Origin: Prochlorococcus sp. MIT 1314
Lineage (GTDB): Bacteria > Cyanobacteriota > Cyanobacteriia > PCC-6307 > Cyanobiaceae
Reading direction: 5' to 3'
Assembly (NCBI RefSeq): GCF_034093315.1
Contig: NZ_CP139300.1
Coordinates: forward strand, 124,001 to 188,000
Length of the DNA: 64,000 nt
Below, piece after piece: positions 57,605-64,000 of this stretch; the stretch's first letter is position 1, and each line of letters begins with the position of its first letter. The notes under the pieces are model-generated. The model was not told where the DNA came from and made no database searches. It worked only from the letters and a program-made list of their open reading frames with translations. A program made the position numbers and the translations under genes.

Positions 57605-58606
57605 GTGAATCAAACTTTAATTCAAGAAATTCTCGAAGTTGTCGAGCAAGCAGCAATTGCCTCAGCAAAATTAACAGGACTTGGTCAAAAAGATGAAGCT
57701 GATGCCGCAGCTGTTGAAGCAATGAGATTGCGAATGGGCAAAATTGAAATGAAAGGGAAAATTGTTATTGGAGAAGGTGAAAGAGATGAAGCACCTATGC
57801 TTTATATAGGTGAAGAGGTAGGTAGTGGAAGAGGACCAGGGGTTGACTTTGCAGTAGATCCTTGTGAAGGAACTAACCTTTGTGCGAATAATCAAAGAGG
57901 CTCTATGGCAGTTTTAGCTGCTTCTGATACCGGGGGCCTTTTTAATGCTCCTGATTTTTACATGAACAAATTGGCAGCTCCTCCTGCGGCCAAAGGGAAA
58001 GTAGATATTAGAAATTCGGCTACTGAAAACTTGAAGATACTTAGTGATTGTTTGGATCTTTCTATTGATGAACTTACTGTTGTTGTAATGGATAGAACTA
58101 GACATAAGGATTTAATTAAAGAGATTCGAGGATGTGGAGCAAAAGTACAGCCGATTTCTGATGGTGATGTTCAAGCTGCGATTGCATGTGGTTTTGCAGG
58201 TACTGGAACGCATTGCTTGATGGGTATAGGTGCAGCTCCAGAAGGTGTTATTTCGGCTGCCGCAATGAGAGCTCTAGGTGGACACTTTCAAGGACAACTT
58301 GTTTATGATCCTGCAATTGCTCAAACTTCTGAATGGGCTGACTACACAAAAGAAGGAAATATAAAACGTCTAAATGAAATGGGTATAACCGATATAGATA
58401 AAATCTATGAAGCTAACGAACTGGCATCGGGAGAAAACGTTGTGTTCGCTGGAAGTGGAATAACCGATGGGTTATTATTTGACGGAGTTAAATTTGAAAG
58501 GGATTGTGTTAGAACAAGCAGTCTAGTAATTAGTACATTAGATAGTACTGCAAGATTCACAAATACTGTCCATATAAAAGATGGTGCTAAGAGTATCAGC
58601 CTTTAA
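57605..58606 (+). CDS. glpX: Bifunctional fructose-1,6/sedoheptulose-1,7-bisphosphatase (GlpX class II)
   Basis: 333 residues from a GTG start. Class II FBPase motifs: [19 protein letters not shown] and D-R-T-R-H near residue 160, [10 protein letters not shown]. In cyanobacteria this single enzyme serves both Calvin-cycle phosphatase steps and is redox regulated. 18 bp before hemA. Confidence 0.96.
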   Translation: MNQTLIQEILEVVEQAAIASAKLTGLGQKDEADAAAVEAMRLRMGKIEMKGKIVIGEGERDEAPMLYIGEEVGSGRGPGVDFAVDPCEGTNLCANNQRGSMAVLAASDTGGLFNAPDFYMNKLAAPPAAKGKVDIRNSATENLKILSDCLDLSIDELTVVVMDRTRHKDLIKEIRGCGAKVQPISDGDVQAAIACGFAGTGTHCLMGIGAAPEGVISAAAMRALGGHFQGQLVYDPAIAQTSEWADYTKEGNIKRLNEMGITDIDKIYEANELASGENVVFAGSGITDGLLFDGVKFERDCVRTSSLVISTLDSTARFTNTVHIKDGAKSISL

Positions 58607-58624
58607 AAATTCACTTTTGATTTT

Positions 58625-59935
58625 ATGCATATTGTTGTCGTCGGACTGAGTCATCGCACGGCACCTGTCGAAGTGCGTGAGAAGTTAAGTATCCCTGACC
58701 AATCTATAACAGAATCATTGAAAGCATTAAAAGCTTTCAATGATGTTTTAGAGGTGTCAATTTTAAGTACTTGTAATAGATTGGAAATATATGCTCTAGT
58801 AAAGGATAAAAATACTGGAATTTCATCTATTAAAGAATTCATATCAGATTATTCAGGAATTATTTTTGAAGATTTAAATCCTCATCTTTTTTGCTTTAAA
58901 CAAGAAGACGCAGTTTTGCATTTGATGAAAGTTTCGGCAGGACTCGATAGCCTCGTTTTAGGAGAAGGACAAATACTTTCGCAGGTAAAAAAAATGATGA
59001 GATTAGGCCAAGAGAATCAATCGACTGGTCCTATTCTTAATAGATTATTAACTCAATCAGTTAGTACAGGTAAAAAAGTTAGATCCGAAACAAATTTAGG
59101 AACTGGTGCTGTATCAATCAGTTCAGCGGCGGTAGAACTTGCTCAATTGAAAATTGGACAAGAAAATGGGTTTGATACTCTAGTAAGTTTGGAATCAGAG
59201 AAGGTTCTTGTAGTTGGAGCTGGAAGAATGAGTAGGCTTTTGATAACTCATCTAAAGTCAAAAGGATGTCAAAAACTTATTCTTGTTAATAGAAATATTA
59301 ATAGAGCATTAAATCTTGCGGTAGACTTCCCTGGATTAGAGATCGTTTGTAAAGGGTTACACGAATTAGATGAAAATATATCAATATCCTCTCTTGTTTT
59401 CACTAGTACAGCATCTGAAGAGCCAATAATTGATCTCGCTAAAATTGAAAAATTAAATTTGAGTAATAGAATTAAATTTATTGATATTGGTGTACCGAGA
59501 AATATATCTAATGATGTTAAGCAACATGAATTTGTAAAATCATTTGATGTAGATGACTTACAAGAAGTAGTTTCAAGAAATCAAGAATTTAGACAGAAAA
59601 TTGCAAAGGAAGCAGAATCTTTAGTAGAAGAAGAAAGAATCATTTTTTTAGAATGGTGGGCAAGTTTAGAGGCTGTTCCAGTAATTAATAAACTAAGATC
59701 AGATTTGGAGTTAATTAGAAAAGAAGAATTGCAAAAAGCACTTAGTAGAATGGGACCAGATTTTTCTGCTAGAGAAAGAAAAGTTGTGGAAGCTCTGACT
59801 AAAGGAATTATCAATAAAATACTTCACACACCTGTTACCAAGTTGAGAAGTCCTCAATCAAGAGAAGAAAGACAGGCATCTTTAAAAATCGTAGAAAAAT
59901 TGTTTTCTTTGGTAGAAGAGGATAAAAATAGCTAA
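58625..59935 (+). CDS. hemA: Glutamyl-tRNA reductase
   Basis: 436 residues. V-V-G-L-S-H-R-T-A-P-V-E-V-R-E at the start, the active-site Cys in S-T-C-N-R-L-E-I-Y near residue 50, NADPH site G-A-G-R-M-S, and the C-terminal dimerisation helices. First committed step of tetrapyrrole synthesis, feeding chlorophyll and heme. Confidence 0.97.
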   Translation: MHIVVVGLSHRTAPVEVREKLSIPDQSITESLKALKAFNDVLEVSILSTCNRLEIYALVKDKNTGISSIKEFISDYSGIIFEDLNPHLFCFKQEDAVLHLMKVSAGLDSLVLGEGQILSQVKKMMRLGQENQSTGPILNRLLTQSVSTGKKVRSETNLGTGAVSISSAAVELAQLKIGQENGFDTLVSLESEKVLVVGAGRMSRLLITHLKSKGCQKLILVNRNINRALNLAVDFPGLEIVCKGLHELDENISISSLVFTSTASEEPIIDLAKIEKLNLSNRIKFIDIGVPRNISNDVKQHEFVKSFDVDDLQEVVSRNQEFRQKIAKEAESLVEEERIIFLEWWASLEAVPVINKLRSDLELIRKEELQKALSRMGPDFSARERKVVEALTKGIINKILHTPVTKLRSPQSREERQASLKIVEKLFSLVEEDKNS

Positions 59936-60064
59936 ATTTTCTTTTTTATATTAAGTTTTTCTAGTGATTTATCGAAATACCTTTATAAACTGACCATTCC
60001 TGTTTCTAAATCTGTCCATAATCAGTTACTTTAAATAGTTGTATCTATACCTCCATTAGATTGA

Positions 60065-61360
60065 ATGAAGCGTGTGTTGGCCATCATCCTCGGAGGAGGA
60101 AAAGGTTCTAGACTTTACCCTTTAACAAAAATGAGGGCAAAACCTGCCGTCCCATTGGCAGGTAAGTATCGTTTAATAGATATCCCAATTAGTAATTGTA
60201 TTAATTCAGGCATTGAAAAAATGTACGTATTGACTCAGTTCAATAGTGCATCTCTAAATAGACATATAGGAAGAACCTATAATTTAAATGGTCCTTTTGG
60301 CCAAGGATTCGTGGAGGTTTTAGCCGCGCAACAGACCCCTGATAGTCCTAAATGGTTTGAAGGTACTGCTGATGCTGTAAGAAAATACCAATGGTTATTT
60401 CAAGAATGGGATGTTGATGAGTATTTAATATTGTCAGGTGATCAACTTTATAGAATGGACTACAGTTTATTTGTTCAGCATCATAGAGACAATGGAGCTG
60501 ATTTAACTGTTGCAGCATTACCTGTTGATGAAGCTCAAGCAGAAGGTTTTGGCCTTATGAGAACAGATGATCTAGGGAATATAAAAGAATTTAGTGAGAA
60601 GCCTACTGGAGAGAAGTTGAAGGCAATGGCAGTGGATACTTCAAAATTTGGATTAACTAAGGAATCGGCTACAGAAAAACCATATCTTGCCTCAATGGGG
60701 ATTTACGTTTTTAGTAGAAATACTCTTTTTGATCTTTTAAATAAATTTCCCAATTATACAGATTTTGGAAAGGACATAATTCCTGAAGCTCTTAAAAGAG
60801 GGGATACTCTTAAGAGTTATGTATTCGATGATTATTGGGAAGATATTGGAACGATTGGGGCATTCTTTGAATCAAACTTGGCCTTAACAGAGCAACCAAA
60901 GCCTCCATTCAGTTTTTATGATGAAAAATTTCCAATTTATACAAGACCTAGATTCCTCCCCCCTTCTAAACTTGTAGATGCTCAGATTACTGATTCAATA
61001 GTATGTGAAGGTACAATCTTGAAGTCATGTAGCATTTTACATTGCGTTTTAGGTGTAAGAAGCAGAATTGAAAGTGATTCTGTTCTTGAAGATACTTTAG
61101 TAATGGGTGCAGATTTCTTTGAATCACCTGAAGAAAGAATTGAATTAAGAAAAGGAGGTGGAACACCTCTTGGCGTAGGTGAAGGAACTACTGTAAAAAG
61201 AGCAATTCTTGATAAGAACACTAGGATAGGAGATAATGTCGTGATTATTAATAAAGATCGAGTAGAAGAGGCAGATAAACCAGAATTAGGCTTTTATATA
61301 AGAAATGGAATTGTTGTAGTAGTTAAAAATGCAACTATTGCAAACGGAACTGTTATTTAA
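60065..61360 (+). CDS. glgC: Glucose-1-phosphate adenylyltransferase
   Basis: 431 residues. [13 protein letters not shown]-x-R-A-K-P-A nucleotide site at the start, G-T-A-D-A-V-R near residue 99, S-G-D-Q-L-Y-R-M-D, and a left-handed beta-helix C-terminus. Makes ADP-glucose for glycogen; allosteric by 3PGA/Pi in cyanobacteria. Confidence 0.97.
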   Translation: MKRVLAIILGGGKGSRLYPLTKMRAKPAVPLAGKYRLIDIPISNCINSGIEKMYVLTQFNSASLNRHIGRTYNLNGPFGQGFVEVLAAQQTPDSPKWFEGTADAVRKYQWLFQEWDVDEYLILSGDQLYRMDYSLFVQHHRDNGADLTVAALPVDEAQAEGFGLMRTDDLGNIKEFSEKPTGEKLKAMAVDTSKFGLTKESATEKPYLASMGIYVFSRNTLFDLLNKFPNYTDFGKDIIPEALKRGDTLKSYVFDDYWEDIGTIGAFFESNLALTEQPKPPFSFYDEKFPIYTRPRFLPPSKLVDAQITDSIVCEGTILKSCSILHCVLGVRSRIESDSVLEDTLVMGADFFESPEERIELRKGGGTPLGVGEGTTVKRAILDKNTRIGDNVVIINKDRVEEADKPELGFYIRNGIVVVVKNATIANGTVI

Positions 61361-61455
61361 TTCGTTTCGATCATTTTTCGCTGACATAAGTATTTTTTTT
61401 GAGCAATTTTCTTGAGTTGCAGGCACACTATGTTTATTGAGTTTTTTAATTTTTT

Positions 61456-62874
61456 ATGTCCAAGGCGCATTTTGGTTTAATAGGTCTTGGTGTTATGGGA
61501 GAAAATTTAGTTCTTAACGCAGAAAGAAATGGATTTTCTAGTGTAGTTTTTAATAGAACTTATTCAAAAACTGAAGAATTTTTAAAAGGTCGAGGCTTTG
61601 GGAAGAATATAGAGGGAGCTGAAACTCTTCAAGAATTTGTTAATAAGCTTGAGAGACCTAGAAGAATTTTAATGATGGTAAAAGCTGGACCGGCTACAGA
61701 TGCTGTTATAGATAATATTTCTCGATACCTTGAGGAAGGTGATTTATTAATAGACGGCGGTAACTCTCAATTTAAAGATACAGAAAGAAGGGTAAATACT
61801 CTTGAAAGTAAAAGTTTTGGATATATTGGAATGGGAGTCTCAGGGGGGGCTAAGGGAGCTCTTGAAGGGCCAAGTATGATGCCAGGAGGTACTAAGGCTT
61901 CCTACGATGCAATCGAAAGCTTATTAACAAAAATGGCTGCCAAAGTTGAAGACGGTCCATGTGTGGCATATGTAGGGCCAGGAGGCTCAGGTCATTTTGT
62001 GAAAACTGTTCATAACGGAATTGAATACGGAATTGAACAAATACTTGCAGAAGCTTATGACCTCATGAAGAGAGTCAAAGGTATGGACGGGAAGCAGATT
62101 TCAGAAGTTTTTGGTATTTGGAATAAAACTGATGAGTTAGCTTCTTATCTTGTTGAGATAACAGAGATTTGTCTTAATACCAAAGATGAAATTACTGGGG
62201 ATTACGTTGTGGAGAAAATATTGGATAAAGCTGGTCAAAAAGGTACAGGATTATGGACTGTTGTAAGTGCTTTAGAACTTGGAGTGTCAGTCCCAACTAT
62301 TTATGCTTCTTTAAATGCAAGAGTAATGAGTTCTTTAAAAGATCAACGTAGTCAGATTGAAAAACAAATTCCAGCCAAAGAGATAGAAGATTTTGATTTA
62401 GGAGATATTTCAGATCGAATGAAACCATTATTTGATGCTGTAGTCCTTGCCACAATTGCTAGCTATGCCCAAGGTATGGATATTTTAAGAGAAGCGTCTT
62501 CTGTATATAATTATGATTTAAATATGCCATCAATAGCTCAAATATGGAAAGGTGGTTGCATAATCAGATCAAAATTATTAAGTAAAATTCAAGATGCTTA
62601 TAACAAAGACCCTAATCTAAAAAATTTAATTTTTGATGATTGGTTCAATAATGAAATCGCGACAAGATTAGATAACTTAGCTAAAGTAGTTTCTTTATCC
62701 ACAAAAGCTGGTATACCAGTCCCATGCCTATCCAGTACTTTAGATTACTTGAACAGTTATAGAACCAATAGACTTCCTCAGAATCTTGTTCAGGCAATGA
62801 GAGACTGTTTTGGCTCTCATACATATGAAAGAATTGATAAGGAAGGTAGTTTTCATACTGAATGGATGAAATGA
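61456..62874 (+). CDS. gnd: 6-Phosphogluconate dehydrogenase
   Basis: 472 residues. Rossmann start G-L-I-G-L-G-V-M-G-E-N-L, G-M-G-V-S-G-G-x-x-G-A-L-E-G-P-S, H-N-G-I-E-Y-G and R-x-x-F-G-S-H-T-Y-E-R near the end. Oxidative pentose phosphate pathway, makes NADPH and Ru5P. Its 3' end overlaps pgl by 13 bp. Confidence 0.97.
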   Translation: MSKAHFGLIGLGVMGENLVLNAERNGFSSVVFNRTYSKTEEFLKGRGFGKNIEGAETLQEFVNKLERPRRILMMVKAGPATDAVIDNISRYLEEGDLLIDGGNSQFKDTERRVNTLESKSFGYIGMGVSGGAKGALEGPSMMPGGTKASYDAIESLLTKMAAKVEDGPCVAYVGPGGSGHFVKTVHNGIEYGIEQILAEAYDLMKRVKGMDGKQISEVFGIWNKTDELASYLVEITEICLNTKDEITGDYVVEKILDKAGQKGTGLWTVVSALELGVSVPTIYASLNARVMSSLKDQRSQIEKQIPAKEIEDFDLGDISDRMKPLFDAVVLATIASYAQGMDILREASSVYNYDLNMPSIAQIWKGGCIIRSKLLSKIQDAYNKDPNLKNLIFDDWFNNEIATRLDNLAKVVSLSTKAGIPVPCLSSTLDYLNSYRTNRLPQNLVQAMRDCFGSHTYERIDKEGSFHTEWMK

Positions 62875-63599
62875 TTGAAAAGGTCAAAAATGGATACACC
62901 ATAAATATATACAAAGACAAGTTAGAACTATCAACAGCGGTTTTTAAGTTTATTGAAAGTCATATTATTCATTCTTTAAAAAAGAAAGACAGGTTCAAAT
63001 TTTGTGTAAGTGGAGGTTCAACGCCTAAATCTGTATATCAGCTTTTATCAAATAGTGATCTTAGATGGGATATGGTTGATGTCTTTTTAGGAGATGAAAG
63101 ATGTGTTGATCCAAATTCAGAATTAAGTAACTCGTTAATGTTGAAAAATTCTTTGTTAACTAATTTTGGATCTAAAGCTTTTTTTTATGAAATTTTCAAT
63201 GATTTAAAGGCTGATGATGAAGCTATAAAAAATCAATTTATTTCTAAATTATTTGAAAAATGCGGATCAAACCCTCCCTCCTTTGATTTAACTTTATTAG
63301 GTCTTGGAGACGATGGTCATACAGCTTCACTATTTCCTTATCAAAAAAATAATAATGTAGATGATTTTGTGATTTTTAATGAAGGTAAAGGATTAAAAAG
63401 AATTTCATTGACTCCAAAGGTCCTTTCAGCTTCATCAAAGATAGTATTTTTGGTTAGTGGAGCCAATAAAAGAATTGCCCTTGAGAGGTTATTAGATGAA
63501 AAAGAGTCTCTCGATAGAACACCATCAAAATTAATAAAATCTATTAATCAAATTTCAATATTTTGTGATCAAGAATCAGCAAAAGAATTAAAAATTTAG
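62862..63599 (+). CDS. pgl: 6-Phosphogluconolactonase
   Basis: 245 residues. F-C-V-S-G-G-S-T-P-K near residue 47, G-D-E-R-C-V near 82, L-L-G-L-G-D-D-G-H-T-A-S-L-F-P near residue 146. Hydrolyses 6-phosphogluconolactone, one step before Gnd. ATG 62862 overlaps the gnd end; ATG 62871 is an alternative. Confidence 0.93.
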   Translation: MDEMIEKVKNGYTINIYKDKLELSTAVFKFIESHIIHSLKKKDRFKFCVSGGSTPKSVYQLLSNSDLRWDMVDVFLGDERCVDPNSELSNSLMLKNSLLTNFGSKAFFYEIFNDLKADDEAIKNQFISKLFEKCGSNPPSFDLTLLGLGDDGHTASLFPYQKNNNVDDFVIFNEGKGLKRISLTPKVLSASSKIVFLVSGANKRIALERLLDEKESLDRTPSKLIKSINQISIFCDQESAKELKI

Positions 63600-63629
63600 T
63601 TAAAGTCTAAAAATAATTTAGATTATTCA

Positions 63630-64000
63630 ATGAGTAAGAAAAAATTTTTGTTTCAGAAAAAGGAGTTCGATGGTTGGAAAACATTAAATGATACTGTTAT
63701 GGGCGGGTCAAGTTCAGCTTTTTGTGAAATTACAAATTCTGGGTTGTTATTAAAGGGTAATATTGTCGAGAAAGCAGGAGGATTTGTTAGTTGTAGATCG
63801 TCTATTTATAAACCTTGTTTAAATGTGTCTGAGTATTCATCCTTTGAGTTAAGTATTGATGGACAAGGAAGAACCTTTAAATTTGCTGTCGCTTGTGAAG
63901 ATGCCTTACTAGGAATAACGGAATTTATTCCAGGTGGTCTAAGGTGGATTAAATCATTCCCAACAAAAAAATTCGGAACCACAAATGTTCAAATTCCTTT
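63630..64000 (+). CDS. CIA30-like protein, 3' truncated by window edge
   Basis: Begins M-S-K-K-K-F-L-F-Q and continues to the window end without a stop. W-K-T-L-N-D-T-V-M-G-G-S-S-S and G-F-V-S-C-R-S followed by a D-G-Q-G-R-T-F-K-F segment match the CIA30/NDUFAF1 family, a galactose-binding-like fold implicated in complex I or NDH assembly. It follows pgl by 30 bp. Confidence 0.75.
   Translation, partial: MSKKKFLFQKKEFDGWKTLNDTVMGGSSSAFCEITNSGLLLKGNIVEKAGGFVSCRSSIYKPCLNVSEYSSFELSIDGQGRTFKFAVACEDALLGITEFIPGGLRWIKSFPTKKFGTTNVQIP

Noticed and set aside
1-64000. tRNA, rRNA, CRISPR arrays, insertion sequences, prophage
   Set aside because: No cloverleaf, regular repeat-spacer pattern, transposase or phage structural gene was visible when reading both strands.

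Overview
The window looks like chromosome of a high-light-adapted Prochlorococcus (marine picocyanobacterium). Base composition is very AT-rich throughout, and genes are small and tightly packed. There are oxygenic-phototroph genes (petN, an hli-type light-stress gene, thf1/psb29, ndhS, chlP, pcyA, hemA, ccsA) and a 6S RNA directly after purK, a known cyanobacterial arrangement. The species call rests on protein recognition by eye, not on a search.

Layout. 1-3.2 kb: end of a MidA-like methyltransferase, aroB, purK. 3.2-3.4 kb: 6S RNA. 3.4-15 kb: an accessory stretch of short Prochlorococcus-type genes, including two related DUF1651-like loci with the same promoter/operator layout, a compact NAD-ligase-like protein, an hli gene, an SDR oxidoreductase, a cluster of DnaA-box-like sites and many proteins under 60 residues. 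15-20.8 kb: a DUF1499 protein, a K+ channel and the pstSCAB phosphate transporter. 20.8-29.5 kb: a second accessory stretch of tiny genes with a broken, fused remnant of a ligase-associated repair cassette, a stand-alone IF-2 N-domain protein, a DUF2130 coiled-coil protein and a DUF2103 protein. 29.5-64 kb: mostly core genome: petN, thf1, clpP, ftsH, ndhS, an M16 peptidase pair, pcyA, a DevBCA-type exporter, a GT2 glycosyltransferase, rpsB-tsf, recG, two M15 peptidases, sir, glyS, chlP, typA, lptB, ccsA, and a carbon-metabolism run rpe/glpX/hemA/glgC/gnd/pgl ending in a CIA30-like gene cut by the window edge.

Most interesting points. (1) Both DUF1651-like loci carry, in another frame and behind a good Shine-Dalgarno, a 26-residue peptide that looks like a lipoprotein signal (MFGLIF start, Cys19). 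Substitutions between the copies fit that frame better than the DUF1651 frame. A LexA-like palindrome sits directly after the -10 in both. (2) A DNA-repair cassette appears collapsed by a large internal deletion, joining the start of a ligase-associated exonuclease to the end of a PdeM-type phosphoesterase, with an additional frameshift. (3) The rpsB leader can form a pseudoknot from perfect 8-bp and 9-bp helices. (4) Four DnaA-box-like sites lie within about 110 bp in an intergenic gap. No tRNA, rRNA, CRISPR array or transposase was seen.
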